From contig CAILNT010000058.1 in the NCBI GenBank assembly GCA_903835655.1, positions 38,282 to 102,281 on the forward strand: DNA of 64,000 bases. The letters run 5' to 3'. The position numbers and the translations under genes were made by a program. The notes below the pieces were generated by a model, which saw only the letters and a list, made by a program, of their open reading frames with translations, did not search any database and was not told the DNA's origin. The stretch's first letter is position 1, and the number at the start of each line of letters is the position of its first letter. The DNA is from an uncultured Pseudomonadota bacterium (GTDB lineage Bacteria; Pseudomonadota; Gammaproteobacteria; Burkholderiales; Thiobacillaceae). Shown here in pieces: positions 53,657 to 62,996 of the stretch.

Positions 53657-53834
53657 GATACGCACCGCGGGCGCAGGTCGTTGCCAGCCAGGCCGGTGAA
53701 TTCGGCCTGTCGATAACCTGACCTTATAAGCAAATTGAAAAAATTGAGTGTTCCTGTCCCGGTCTGGCGCATACCCTTCTGCCCGACCTGGTTTTTCCGT
53801 ACCAACCCAACCATCCCTGTAAGGGACTGATTAA

Positions 53835-54512
<678 letters not shown>

Positions 54513-54514
54513 AC

Positions 54515-54877
54515 ATGAGCGTCCCCTCCGGCATTCCTGCATTCGCCGCTTCCGACCTGGGCCTGGCGCACGCCTGCCTGAAGGAGCGTTTCGGCAGGGA
54601 GATCGAGGTGCAGGAGGTGGAGACGGAAATCCGTCTCTCGCCGGGCGACCGGGAACTCGCGCTCTGTCCTGCGCTGTACTGGAAGGAGGACGGCTGCGCC
54701 TTCGTGCTGTCCAGGACCGGTGCAGCGGCCTACCGGGCGATGTTCTTCTATTCCGTCAAAGACCGTTTCGGCACCGGCCAGGAAGAATACGACAACCTCG
54801 GCGACTGCATGATCACTCTGCTCAAGGTGCAGGAAGACGCGCACGCCAAGCGTGCCGCGGAAGCGAGCAAGACGTAA
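54515..54877 (+). CDS. Hypothetical protein between adk and pfp
   Basis: The 120-residue soluble protein follows adk by 2 bases. It is acidic, with segments VQEVETEIRLSPGDRELALC and CAFVLSRTGAAAYRAMFFYS and a charged C-terminal helix. It has no signal peptide or membrane helix. I do not recognise the family. Tight coupling with adk suggests co-expression. Confidence 0.65.
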   Translation: MSVPSGIPAFAASDLGLAHACLKERFGREIEVQEVETEIRLSPGDRELALCPALYWKEDGCAFVLSRTGAAAYRAMFFYSVKDRFGTGQEEYDNLGDCMITLLKVQEDAHAKRAAEASKT

Positions 54878-54887
54878 CAACGACCAT

Positions 54888-54975
54888 GTAGGGTGGGTTG
54901 GGCCGACTGGCCACAACCCACCGGTCGTCATATCTGTGAATTGTCGTTGGGTTGCGCTTTGCTGACCCAACCTAC
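54888..54975. repeat. GTAGGGTGGGTTGGG-type palindromic repeat
   Basis: GTAGGGTGGGTTGGG at the left and its near complement CCCAACCTAC at the right, with an internal CAACCCACC and TTGGGTTG pair, form a composite palindrome between two genes. This kind of repeat is common in betaproteobacterial intergenic regions. Confidence 0.6.
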
Positions 54976-54991
54976 GAGCTAGGAGAGAGCC

Positions 54992-56245
54992 ATGACCAAG
55001 AAAAACGCCTTTTACGCCCAATCCGGCGGTGTGACCGCCGTCATCAATGCCTCCGCCTGCGGCGTCATCCAGACCGCCCGCAAGCACGCCGACCAGATCG
55101 GCACCGTCTATGCAGGTCGCAACGGCATCATCGGCGCGCTGACAGAAGACCTGATCGATACCGCAGCGGAAACCGACGCCGACATCGCCGCGCTGCGCTC
55201 CACCCCCTCCGGCGCCTTCGGTTCCTGCCGCTTCAAGTTGAAGAGCCTGGAAGCCAACAAGCGCGAATACGCGCGCCTGATCGAAGTCTTCAAAGCCCAC
55301 AACATCGGCTACTTCTTCTACAACGGCGGCGGCGACTCCGCCGACACCTGCTTCAAGGTCTCCCAGTTGGCCGAGTCCATGGGCTATCCCATCCAGGCCA
55401 TCCACGTACCCAAGACCGTGGACAACGATCTGCCCATCACCGACTGCTGCCCCGGCTTCGGCTCGGTCGCCAAATACATCGCCGTGTCCACACTGGAAGC
55501 GTCGTTCGACGTGAAGTCGATGGCCAAGACCTCCACCAAGATCTTCGTGGTCGAAGTGATGGGTCGCCACGCCGGCTGGATCGCTGCAGCGGGCGGACTG
55601 GTCGCCGACCAGGGCATCCCGGTCGTGATCCTGTTCCCGGAAATCGAGTTCGATCAGGCCAAGTTCCTGGCCACCGTGGACGCCAAGGTCAAGGAACATG
55701 GCTTCTGCACCATCGTGGTCTCCGAAGGCTGCCATTACCCCGACGGCAAGTTCCTCGCCGAACAGGGCACCCGCGACGCCTTCGGCCATGCCCAACTGGG
55801 CGGTGCGGCTCCCGTGGTCGCCAACATGATCAAGGACGCGCTGGGCTACAAGTTCCACTGGGCCGTCGCCGACTACCTGCAACGCGCCGCTCGCCACATC
55901 GCCTCGAAAACCGACGTCGAGCAGGCATATGCGCTGGGTGAAGCTGCGGTCAACCTGGCGCTGGAAGGTCGCAACTCGGTCATGCCCACCGTGGTGCGCC
56001 TCTCCGATACCCCCTACACCTGGGAAATCGGCGCGGCCGAACTCAAGGATGTGGCCAACGTCGAGAAATTCATGCCCCGCGACTTCATCACCGAAGACGG
56101 CTACGGCATCACCGACAAGTGCCGCGCCTACCTCTCCGGCCTGATCCAGGGCGAAGACTACCCGGCTTACGAAAACGGCCTGCCCAAGTATGTCACCCTG
56201 AAGAACGAGGCGGTGGCGAAAAAGCTGGCGGAATTCACCCTGTAA
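54992..56245 (+). CDS. pfp: Pyrophosphate-dependent 6-phosphofructokinase
   Basis: PFP reversibly phosphorylates fructose-6-phosphate with PPi instead of ATP. The 417-residue enzyme has the substrate-binding PKTVDNDLP and MGRHAGWIAA. The phosphoryl-donor loop reads NGGGDSADT, with aspartate where ATP-dependent enzymes have glycine, which marks PPi use. GAGAGAG precedes the ATG. It lies between adk and hppA, so glycolysis/gluconeogenesis, the Calvin-Benson bisphosphates and PPi-driven proton pumping may be tied together, as documented in Methylococcus. Confidence 0.93.
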   Translation: MTKKNAFYAQSGGVTAVINASACGVIQTARKHADQIGTVYAGRNGIIGALTEDLIDTAAETDADIAALRSTPSGAFGSCRFKLKSLEANKREYARLIEVFKAHNIGYFFYNGGGDSADTCFKVSQLAESMGYPIQAIHVPKTVDNDLPITDCCPGFGSVAKYIAVSTLEASFDVKSMAKTSTKIFVVEVMGRHAGWIAAAGGLVADQGIPVVILFPEIEFDQAKFLATVDAKVKEHGFCTIVVSEGCHYPDGKFLAEQGTRDAFGHAQLGGAAPVVANMIKDALGYKFHWAVADYLQRAARHIASKTDVEQAYALGEAAVNLALEGRNSVMPTVVRLSDTPYTWEIGAAELKDVANVEKFMPRDFITEDGYGITDKCRAYLSGLIQGEDYPAYENGLPKYVTLKNEAVAKKLAEFTL

Positions 56246-56269
56246 GCAGGTGATGCAGGAGTGGCCTTG

Positions 56270-56300
56270 GTCGCGCTCGCGAGCAAGCTCGCTCCTACAG
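56270..56300. repeat. REP-like GCGAGCAAGCTCGC palindrome
   Basis: GCGAGC-AA-GCTCGC followed by TCCTACAG is the classic REP core best known from Pseudomonas. It lies between pfp and the next small gene. Confidence 0.75.
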
Positions 56301-56312
56301 CCGGCTGATTTT

Positions 56313-56531
56313 ATGACCCTGGATCGCGCCCGTCAGTTGCTGAAGGTGCAAGCCGACTTCGGCGGTTTCTACAACTCCAACTCGGCCAAGCTGATTCTTT
56401 CCGAGGTTCAGCGGGAATACGGACAGGCGGCGGTCGATGGTCTGATCCAGGAATTGCATCTGGAACCGATCTTCGGCTTCACACGGGGCACCCGCTTCGA
56501 GGGTGGTCTGGCGCTGGGCAAGCAGATTTAA
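56313..56531 (+). CDS. Small conserved-looking protein between pfp and hppA
   Basis: The 72-residue soluble protein begins [20 protein letters not shown] and has a compact helical pattern with [20 protein letters not shown]. It ends before the hppA leader. It has no signal peptide or metal-binding cysteines. I do not recognise the family. The position suggests a role linked to PPi metabolism, but this is only guilt by association. Confidence 0.6.
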   Translation: MTLDRARQLLKVQADFGGFYNSNSAKLILSEVQREYGQAAVDGLIQELHLEPIFGFTRGTRFEGGLALGKQI

Positions 56532-56608
56532 CCGTAACAAGCCCCACAGCGGGTGAGCAGTGCAGTGTAGTACTCAACGTTTTAGGTGTCTTTCTAGGAG
56601 ATGACGCG

Positions 56609-58666
56609 ATGAATGAAGGTTTGTTATTCGCCCTCGTGGCGGCGGTACTGGCTCTGGTGTATGGAGCCATGTCCATCAAGTGGATTATCGGTCTACCGAC
56701 TGGTAACGATCGAATGCGGGAAATCGCCGCCGCTGTACAAGAAGGGGCGCAAGCCTATCTGAGTCGTCAATACACCACCATCGGCGTCGTCGGCGCAGTC
56801 CTTCTGGTCGCCATCTTCCTGGCGCTGGGCTGGCAAACCGCCGTCGGCTTCGCCCTGGGCTCCATCCTCTCCGGCCTGACCGGCTTCATCGGCATGAACG
56901 TCTCGGTGCGCGCCAACATCCGCACCGCCGAGGCCGCCAATCAAGGCCTCAACGCCGCACTCAACGTCGCCTTCAAGGGCGGCGCCATCACCGGCCTGCT
57001 GGTGGTGGGCTTGGGGCTCCTGGGCGTGGCCGGCTACTACGCCGTACTCACCCTGGTCCTGGGCGACAGCTCGGCGCAAGCCACCCAGGCCCTCGTGGGT
57101 CTGGCCTTCGGCGGTTCGCTGATCTCCATCTTCGCCCGACTGGGCGGCGGCATCTTCACTAAAGGCGCGGACGTCGGCGCCGACCTGGTGGGCAAGGTCG
57201 AAGCCGGCATCCCCGAGGATGACCCGCGCAACCCCGCGGTGATCGCCGACAACGTCGGTGACAACGTAGGCGACTGTGCCGGTATGGCCGCCGACTTGTT
57301 CGAAACCTACGCCGTGACCATCATCGCCACCATGTTGTTGGGTGGCCTGTTGATCACCGGTTCACCCGAAGCGGTCATCTACCCGCTGGTGCTGGGCGGC
57401 TTCGCCATCATCGCCTCCATCGTCGGCACCTACTTCGTCAAGGCGCGTGACGGCGGCAAGATCATGAACGCCCTGTATCGCGGCTTGATCGTCTCCGGCG
57501 GCCTGGCTGCGGTCGCCTTCTACCCCATCACCATGCGCATGATGGGTGAAGGCGTGATGATCGATGGCCACCTGGTGTCGTCGCTGAACCTCTACCTCGC
57601 CACCCTGATCGGTCTGGCACTGACCGCCGCCATGGTCGTCATCACCGAGTACTACACGGCCACGGAATACGGCCCGGTGCGTCACATCGCGCAAGCCTCC
57701 ACCACCGGCCACGGCACCAACGTCATCGCCGGCATCGGCGTGTCGATGAAGTCCACCGCCGCGCCCGTCCTGGTCGTCTGTGCCGCCATCTACGGCGCCT
57801 TCGCCCTGGCAGGCCTCTACGGCATCGCCATCGCCGCCACCTCCATGCTATCCATGGCCGGCATCATCGTCGCCCTCGACGCCTACGGTCCGATCACCGA
57901 CAACGCCGGCGGCATCGCCGAAATGGCCGGCCTGCCGGACAACATCCGCAACATCACCGACCCGCTGGACGCCGTGGGCAACACCACCAAGGCTGTCACC
58001 AAGGGCTATGCCATCGGTTCCGCCGGTCTAGCCGCCCTGGTGCTGTTCGCCGACTACACCCACGCGATCAACGCCAAGGCGCTGCTGGCTGACCCGCTCG
58101 CCAAGGCCATGACCTTCGACCTGTCCAACCACATGGTCATCATCGGTCTGTTCATCGGCGGCATGGTGCCCTACCTGTTCGCCGCCATGGGCATGGAAGC
58201 CGTCGGCCGGGCCGCCGGCGCGATCGTGGTGGAAGTACGCCGCCAGTTCAAGGAAATCCCCGGCATCATGAAAGGCACGGCCAAGCCGGAATACGGCACC
58301 TGCGTCGACATGCTGACCAAGGCGGCCATCAAGGAAATGATCATCCCTTCCCTGCTGCCCGTCGCGGTTCCCGTGATCGTCGGCCTCACGCTGGGCGCTC
58401 AGGCGCTGGGCGGCGTGCTGGTGGGCACCATCGTCACAGGCATCTTCGTGGCCATCTCCATGACCACCGGCGGCGGTGCATGGGACAACGCCAAGAAATA
58501 CATCGAGGAAGGCAACTTCGGCGGCAAGGGCTCCGATGCCCACAAGGCAGCCGTCACCGGTGACACCGTCGGCGACCCCTACAAGGACACCGCCGGCCCC
58601 GCCGTCAACCCCTTGATCAAGATCATCAACATCGTCGCCCTCCTGATCGTGCCGCTGATCGTTTGA
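56609..58666 (+). CDS. hppA: Proton-translocating membrane pyrophosphatase, K+-independent type
   Basis: HppA uses PPi hydrolysis to pump protons across the inner membrane. The 685-residue protein has about 16 membrane helices and the catalytic motif [20 protein letters not shown]. The lysine in [10 protein letters not shown] replaces the alanine of K+-dependent enzymes, which predicts K+-independence. AGGAG precedes the ATG. With pfp, it can recover energy from PPi released in biosynthesis. A fragment resembling its 3' end recurs at 61040-61102. Confidence 0.96.
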   Translation: MNEGLLFALVAAVLALVYGAMSIKWIIGLPTGNDRMREIAAAVQEGAQAYLSRQYTTIGVVGAVLLVAIFLALGWQTAVGFALGSILSGLTGFIGMNVSVRANIRTAEAANQGLNAALNVAFKGGAITGLLVVGLGLLGVAGYYAVLTLVLGDSSAQATQALVGLAFGGSLISIFARLGGGIFTKGADVGADLVGKVEAGIPEDDPRNPAVIADNVGDNVGDCAGMAADLFETYAVTIIATMLLGGLLITGSPEAVIYPLVLGGFAIIASIVGTYFVKARDGGKIMNALYRGLIVSGGLAAVAFYPITMRMMGEGVMIDGHLVSSLNLYLATLIGLALTAAMVVITEYYTATEYGPVRHIAQASTTGHGTNVIAGIGVSMKSTAAPVLVVCAAIYGAFALAGLYGIAIAATSMLSMAGIIVALDAYGPITDNAGGIAEMAGLPDNIRNITDPLDAVGNTTKAVTKGYAIGSAGLAALVLFADYTHAINAKALLADPLAKAMTFDLSNHMVIIGLFIGGMVPYLFAAMGMEAVGRAAGAIVVEVRRQFKEIPGIMKGTAKPEYGTCVDMLTKAAIKEMIIPSLLPVAVPVIVGLTLGAQALGGVLVGTIVTGIFVAISMTTGGGAWDNAKKYIEEGNFGGKGSDAHKAAVTGDTVGDPYKDTAGPAVNPLIKIINIVALLIVPLIV

Positions 58667-58688
58667 TCCTGGGCTGTCGCAGTAACTG

Positions 58689-58714
58689 AAACGGGCCGGC
58701 TTGCCGGCCCGTTT
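58689..58714 (+). terminator. Terminator-like hairpin of hppA
   Basis: AAACGGGCCGGC and GCCGGCCCGTTT form a perfect stem with a minimal loop, 22 bases after the hppA stop. The following T-tract is short (GCTTTGG). Confidence 0.6.
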
Positions 58715-58752
58715 GCTTTGGTGCCCGCGACGCTCACGGAAACTGACCCGCA

Positions 58753-58858
58753 CAGCACGCGTAGGGCGGATGAGCCGGCGGCGTCTTGCCGGCGTTATCC
58801 GCCGAATGACTAACACCCGGCAGAAGGCGCGAAAAGCCGCTTTTCCGCCCTACCTGGC
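58753..58858. repeat. 106-bp repeat, copy A
   Basis: This is one of two tandem-spaced, nearly identical copies (about 98% identical, with two differences) of a repeat starting CAGCACGCGTAGGGCGGATG and ending TTCCGCCCTACCTGGC. It is a composite palindrome of GTAGGGCGGA...TCCGCCCTAC type. It is common between genes in betaproteobacteria. Confidence 0.8.
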
Positions 58859-58965
58859 TCAAAGGGAGCCTGGGGGGAACCTCCCCCCCTTTACCAAAGG
58901 GGGGCTGGGGGGATTTCCACAACGGCCGCGTCACCCACAACCGCCGATCGCCGACGGTCTGGTTT

Positions 58966-59071
58966 CAGCACGCGTAGGGCGGATGAGCCGGCGGCGTCTT
59001 GCCGGTGTTATCCGCCGAATGACTAACACCCGGCGGAAGGCGCGAAAAGCCGCTTTTCCGCCCTACCTGGC
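58966..59071. repeat. 106-bp repeat, copy B
   Basis: The second copy is in the same orientation as copy A, 107 bases later. Between them is a CCTCCCCCCCTTT/AAAGGGGGG palindrome, itself a dispersed repeat. The near identity implies recent duplication or conversion. Confidence 0.8.
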
Positions 59072-59270
59072 AGGGCGCGGGGTGCAGACTCGTGATATCT
59101 CTGCATTTTGTCGGGATTTCTTACAGTGGTTTTTCCGACCACCAGAACGAACAATCAATGACTTAGCTATTTTTCAGCGTTTTTCCCCGGCACGAGGGGC
59201 CGGGAAGGACGCAAAACCGTGCATCCCTCCTATCGTGCTAACCCTACAAAGTGTCGATATTTTTTACACT

Positions 59271-59286
59271 TGCGAGATTTCTCGCA
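59271..59286. promoter_or_regulatory. Candidate enhancer-binding palindrome, module 1
   Basis: TGCGAGA-TT-TCTCGCA is a perfect 7-bp inverted repeat located 80-95 bases upstream of the sigma-54 promoter, a usual distance for an NtrC-type activator site. The equivalent position in module 2 holds a related but imperfect palindrome (61353-61371, TCACGCCTG/CAGGTGCGA). Confidence 0.5.
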
Positions 59287-59365
59287 CCTGGTTGGCACCA
59301 TATTCAGGGCGGGTAGATTGTTAACATGTTGATTCAATGGTGATATTCAGAAAACAATGCAAGAC

Positions 59366-59381
59366 CGGCACGGTGCTTGCT
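59366..59381 (+). promoter_or_regulatory. Sigma-54 promoter of PEP-CTERM module 1
   Basis: CGGCACG-N4-TTGCT fits the RpoN consensus with one mismatch (first base), and GG and GC are separated by 10 bases. It lies 91 bases upstream of the first PEP-CTERM start. Confidence 0.7.
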
Positions 59382-59456
59382 TTATATCAAATGAGCGCCG
59401 AGTAGAAGACTGGGTGCCACAGTTATGAACGCACCACCAACCTACTTGGAGTTCCC

Positions 59457-60182
59457 ATGAAAAATTTGAGCATCATCGCCACAGCGGTTCTGGCACTGGG
59501 TGTCGCTTCGAGCGCATCAGCCAACACCACCTACGGTCTACTCACGACCAGCCAGGTGGCCACGTCCACCGCCAGCAACGGCACCGCCGCCAGCTTCGCT
59601 GACGGTCTGTTGACCGCCACCCAGGTCAACGCGAGCATTAGCTACGCGCTCGCGCCCGGGTCGGCATCCACCACCTTCATGGACACCTTCAACTTCAGCA
59701 TTGGTGCAAATGAAAAGCTTGCCTTCTCCGTGTCCGGAAACACTGCTTCGAGCACCTCGTATGCTTACAACCAGGCTCGTACAAACGTCAAAGTAACCAC
59801 GACTCAGTACAAAATCGGCGACCTGACGGCCGTGGTCAAGAATTCGGGCGGCGCCACCATCGGCTCCTTCGGAGACGCGAGCAACCTGTCACTGAACAGC
59901 CTGACTGAGCTGCAATCCCTTGCCGCAGGCAATTATTCGGTCACGATCTCCGGCAAGACCACCGGCACCATCACGAGCGGCTACTATGGCGTGGTCGCTG
60001 GCGTCATCAGCCCGACACTTCTGCCCGGCAGCCACACCACGACCACCGCCGCCGGCGGTCAGTACGCCTTCTCTATCAATGCTGTGCCTGTGCCTGTGCC
60101 CGAGCCGGAATCCTACGCGCTGATGCTGTCTGGCCTGGCCATGGTCGGATTCATCGCTCGCCGCCGCAAAGCACAAAACTGA
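59457..60182 (+). CDS. FxDxF-type PEP-CTERM protein A1
   Basis: The 241-residue exported protein has a signal peptide (MKNLSIIATAVLALGVASSA), an FMDTFNF motif near residue 74, and a C-terminal PEP-CTERM sorting tail: VPEPESYALMLSGL, a hydrophobic helix and ARRRK. Such proteins are cleaved by exosortase and usually become surface or extracellular matrix proteins. The N-terminal third contains an imperfect internal duplication around LLTTSQV and LLTATQV. It is the first gene of a sigma-54-driven pair and is paralogous to the protein at 61528. No exosortase gene is in the window. Confidence 0.88.
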   Translation: MKNLSIIATAVLALGVASSASANTTYGLLTTSQVATSTASNGTAASFADGLLTATQVNASISYALAPGSASTTFMDTFNFSIGANEKLAFSVSGNTASSTSYAYNQARTNVKVTTTQYKIGDLTAVVKNSGGATIGSFGDASNLSLNSLTELQSLAAGNYSVTISGKTTGTITSGYYGVVAGVISPTLLPGSHTTTTAAGGQYAFSINAVPVPVPEPESYALMLSGLAMVGFIARRRKAQN

Positions 60183-60204
60183 TCAACGGACCCGGAGAAT
60201 TCAA

Positions 60205-60861
60205 ATGAAACTCACACTCAACAAATTCACCCAACTGGCTCTCGTTGCCGGTTTCGCACTGGGCGCAAGCCACGCAGCCCTGGCCGATCAAACCTTCAGC
60301 GCCGGTGTACTTGGCAGCACGCAGTATTACCAATCCGTCGATTACCAGGGCAATCAGGACGGAACCCAGGCGGCCCTGTTCACGGACACGTTCAACTTCG
60401 GCATCTCCAGCAGCATGCCCAACCTGTCCTTGTCCGTCACCAATCAATCGTCGAGCAACTTTTCGAACGATACCAGCGCTTTCGGTGATGGGATTGCGGT
60501 CACCATCGCGACCAAGGACATCAGCCTGTATAGCGTCAGCCTGATCAAGGTCGGTGTTGCCAGCCCCCTATACTCCTGGACACAGACTGGCGCCGCTCCC
60601 TCCTTCTCCGCCGGTAATCTGTCCCAGACGGTACACAGCCTGATCGCCGGTAATTATGAACTGCTCATCACCGGCACCCCGAGCGGTACCACCCTAACCC
60701 TTGATCCTGATCTGGGTATGTTTACCGGGGGCAATGGCGGCACATACAGCGTCGCGATGAACGCCGTGGCGGACCCTGTTCCCGAACCCGAGACCTACGC
60801 CTTGATGCTGGCCGGTCTGGCTCTGGTGGGCTTCGCCGCTCGCCGCAACAACCTGGGCTGA
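60205..60861 (+). CDS. FxDxF-type PEP-CTERM protein B1
   Basis: The 218-residue exported protein has a signal peptide (LALVAGFALGASHAALA), an FTDTFNF motif near residue 58, and a C-terminal VPEPETYALMLAGL tail, hydrophobic helix and ARRNN. It follows A1 by 22 bases with AGGAG-like RBS (CCGGAGAATTCAA). It is paralogous to the product at 62189 and less so to A1. It likely forms a secreted pair with A1. Confidence 0.87.
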   Translation: MKLTLNKFTQLALVAGFALGASHAALADQTFSAGVLGSTQYYQSVDYQGNQDGTQAALFTDTFNFGISSSMPNLSLSVTNQSSSNFSNDTSAFGDGIAVTIATKDISLYSVSLIKVGVASPLYSWTQTGAAPSFSAGNLSQTVHSLIAGNYELLITGTPSGTTLTLDPDLGMFTGGNGGTYSVAMNAVADPVPEPETYALMLAGLALVGFAARRNNLG

Positions 60862-60886
60862 ACGCCTGCTTTTCAGGCAGTACGAG

Positions 60887-60910
60887 GGGCCGCGCAAGCG
60901 GCCCTTTTTT
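60887..60910 (+). terminator. Rho-independent terminator of PEP-CTERM module 1
   Basis: GGGCCGC-GCAA-GCGGCCC forms a perfect 7-bp stem followed by six T. An identical terminator follows module 2. Confidence 0.92.
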
Positions 60911-61039
60911 CGTTCGGCCGCGTGCTGGCGGACGGATAGACGTACTTGGAACCGCTTCATGAAGTCGCGGGCAAGCCCGCGCCCACCTTCGCCGGAGCCC
61001 GTCCGCGAGGATACCCACAGGAACACAGCACGGCTCTTC

Positions 61040-61102
61040 GTCTATCCTCTGACCAAGATTAGCGAACTCCTCGCCCTGCTGGGGGTGTCCCTGATCGTTT
61101 GA
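61040..61102 (+). pseudogene. Remnant resembling the hppA 3' end
   Basis: This 63-base stretch translates as VYPLTKISELLALLGVSLIV and a stop. The hppA C-terminus is [20 protein letters not shown] and a stop. About 75% of aligned bases match, with the last 17 bases identical. It lacks the rest of the gene and a start, and it sits at the same place relative to PEP-CTERM module 2 as the hppA 3' end does to module 1. It is interpreted as the left edge of a tandem duplication. Confidence 0.65.
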
Positions 61103-61436
61103 TCCAGCAGCGTCACCTCAATAGGCCTCTTGGCCTTTTATTGTCTGGCATGGGTGCGGCCCGGTGATATCTCTGCATTACTGTCGAATTTTCATGCAGC
61201 GGTCTACTCCTGCCTACAGAACAAATAATCAATGAGTTAGCGGATACCTGGCGTGCTTATTCGGTGCAAGAGGCCGGGAAGGCCACAAAACCGTGCACCC
61301 CTACTGTCGTGGTAACCCTACTAAATGCCATGATATATACAGGCGCGCTACCTCACGCCTGGCAGGTGCGATACATGGCCCGAATTAAATATTAACCTGT
61401 TGATTTCATTGGAACGTGCGGACTCAAATAATATCC

Positions 61437-61452
61437 TGGCACGGCGCTTGCT
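61437..61452 (+). promoter_or_regulatory. Sigma-54 promoter of PEP-CTERM module 2
   Basis: TGGCACG-N4-TTGCT is a perfect RpoN consensus with GG-N10-GC spacing. It is followed by TTATATAA, as in module 1 (TTATATCAA), and lies 91 bases upstream of the start. Confidence 0.8.
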
Positions 61453-61527
61453 TTATATAACGGGAGCGCCGCGTAGCAGACTGGGTGCCACCGAAAATAT
61501 CGCATCACCTACCTACCAGGAGTCCCC

Positions 61528-62166
61528 ATGAAAAACTTGAGCATCATCGCCACAGCGGTTCTGGCACTGGGTGTCGCCTCAGGCGCATCGGCCAGTACTT
61601 TCAACGACGGGCTGTTGACCAGCACCCAGGTTTCCACGTCTCGTGACTACTCGAGCCTGATCGCTTCGACCTTCAGCGACACCTACACCTTCTCCATCGG
61701 CGCCAATAAAGCAGCCTCGTTTTCCATTAATGGCGTCTCGCTGCCGACCGCGACCTACAACTTCAACCCAAGCCACACACAGGAAGTGGTGACAACGACT
61801 CAGTTGAACATCGGCAACCTGAGCGCGACGATTTACAAGGTGGCCCCTGTCACACTCGCTCTTACCCAAGTTGCGACCTTCGCCTCGCTCACGAACAGCC
61901 TCTCCGAAGTTTATGGATTGGCGGCCGGCAGCTACGAGATCGTCGTCAATGGCAATACGACCGGTACCACCCAAGCCATCAAATACAACGTGACTAACAA
62001 CACTGTTATGGCGACCGGCGCGATCAAGTCCTCTGGTGGCCAGTACACCTTCGCGCTCAATGCCACACCTGTTCAGGCCGTGCCCGAGCCGGAATCCTAC
62101 GCGCTGATGCTGTCCGGTCTGGCCATGGTCGGTTTCATCGCCCGCCGCCGCAAAGTACAAAACTGA
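61528..62166 (+). CDS. FxDxF-type PEP-CTERM protein A2
   Basis: The 212-residue protein is a paralogue of A1: the signal peptide (MKNLSIIATAVLALGVASGA) and the tail (VPEPESYALMLSGL, then ARRRK) are almost identical, while the middle has diverged. The FxDxF motif reads FSDTYTF near residue 49. It lacks the duplicated segment of A1. It is expressed from its own sigma-54 promoter. Confidence 0.88.
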   Translation: MKNLSIIATAVLALGVASGASASTFNDGLLTSTQVSTSRDYSSLIASTFSDTYTFSIGANKAASFSINGVSLPTATYNFNPSHTQEVVTTTQLNIGNLSATIYKVAPVTLALTQVATFASLTNSLSEVYGLAAGSYEIVVNGNTTGTTQAIKYNVTNNTVMATGAIKSSGGQYTFALNATPVQAVPEPESYALMLSGLAMVGFIARRRKVQN

Positions 62167-62188
62167 TCAACAGACCCGGAGAATTCAA

Positions 62189-62827
62189 ATGAAAATCACA
62201 CTTAACAAATTCATGCCGTTGCTGGTCGTTGCCGGTTTCTCCTTGGCCGGAAGCAGTGCTGCGCTGGCTACAGACTACACAGTCTCGAATGTACTCTCTT
62301 CCTTGCAGCAGACGGTTTCCGTCAATTATGACGGCAGCGAGGGGGCCCCTCTGTCGATCAATTTTTTGGATACCTTCGCCTTCACCCTGGGAAGTACCAC
62401 GCCCAATGTGTCCTTGTCGGTAACCAGCGAATATTCCAACTCGGGTCCCGTCGATGATGGCCTCGGCGATCTCACCACCTCGATCAAGGACATCAGCAAT
62501 TTCAATGTAAGCTTGGTCAAGGTGGGCACCGCCGGTTCCCTGGGTAGCTGGTCGGCGACCGAAGCAGGTACCGTCACGTCCTTGTCCGAGGTGGTTTCCG
62601 GCCTGACTGCTGGCCAGTACAAACTGACGGTGTCAGGCACCGCGACCGGCACATCCGTGCTCTTCGACGGTGCGGATTATTGGCCGGCGACCGCTAACGG
62701 TGGCGCTTACAGCGTCGCTTTGAATACGCCGCCCTTATCCCCCGTTCCCGAACCCGAGTCCTATGCCCTGATGCTGGCCGGTCTGGGTCTGGTGGGCTTT
62801 GTTGCTCGCCGCAAGAACCTGGGCTGA
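62189..62827 (+). CDS. FxDxF-type PEP-CTERM protein B2
   Basis: The 212-residue protein is a paralogue of B1 with a signal peptide (VVAGFSLAGSSAALA), a FLDTFAF motif near residue 58 and a VPEPESYALMLAGL tail ending ARRKN. It follows A2 by 22 bases, the same spacing as in module 1. The middle region differs from B1. A terminator follows. Confidence 0.87.
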   Translation: MKITLNKFMPLLVVAGFSLAGSSAALATDYTVSNVLSSLQQTVSVNYDGSEGAPLSINFLDTFAFTLGSTTPNVSLSVTSEYSNSGPVDDGLGDLTTSIKDISNFNVSLVKVGTAGSLGSWSATEAGTVTSLSEVVSGLTAGQYKLTVSGTATGTSVLFDGADYWPATANGGAYSVALNTPPLSPVPEPESYALMLAGLGLVGFVARRKNLG

Positions 62828-62852
62828 ACGCCTGCTTTTCAGGTAGTACGAG

Positions 62853-62876
62853 GGGCCGCGCAAGCGGCCCTTTTTT
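62853..62876 (+). terminator. Rho-independent terminator of PEP-CTERM module 2
   Basis: GGGCCGC-GCAA-GCGGCCC plus six T, identical to the module 1 terminator at 60887. Confidence 0.92.
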
Positions 62877-62996
62877 CGTTCGGCATGAATACCCGCGTAC
62901 GGATTACCATACACGCAGCAGCTTGCATGGGCACGCGGGCCGAGTCCGCTCCCGCGGCAGAGCCAAGGGTGTCGAAACCAACAAGGGAGCAGGCAT

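Larger units (their letters stand above)
58667..59456. promoter_or_regulatory. Repeat-rich intergenic region and PEP-CTERM upstream region 1
   Basis: No gene is seen. In order it holds the hppA terminator (58689-58714), a 106-bp repeat copy, a CCTCCCCCC/GGGGGG palindrome, a second 106-bp copy, then from about 59085 a block homologous to the region at 61165-61527, which includes the palindrome TGCGAGA-TT-TCTCGCA and a sigma-54 promoter before the first PEP-CTERM gene. Confidence 0.6.
60911..61527. promoter_or_regulatory. Intergenic region: hppA-tail remnant, terminator and PEP-CTERM upstream region 2
   Basis: No intact gene is seen. It holds a GCGGGCAAGCCCGC hairpin near 60968, a decayed hppA-like tail (61040-61102), a small terminator-like hairpin (AGGCC-TCTT-GGCCT-TTTA near 61124-61140) and a block homologous to the region upstream of module 1, ending in a sigma-54 promoter. 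Confidence 0.6.

Noticed and set aside
59170..59250. A stretch resembling part of a GEMM-I (c-di-GMP) riboswitch: hairpin followed by GGACGCAAAACC
   Set aside because: The first conserved GEMM strand is missing, the matching bases are not kept in the homologous block of module 2 (it reads GGCCACAAAACC), and the element lies upstream of the sigma-54 start site, so it would not be in that mRNA. A covariance-model search would settle it.
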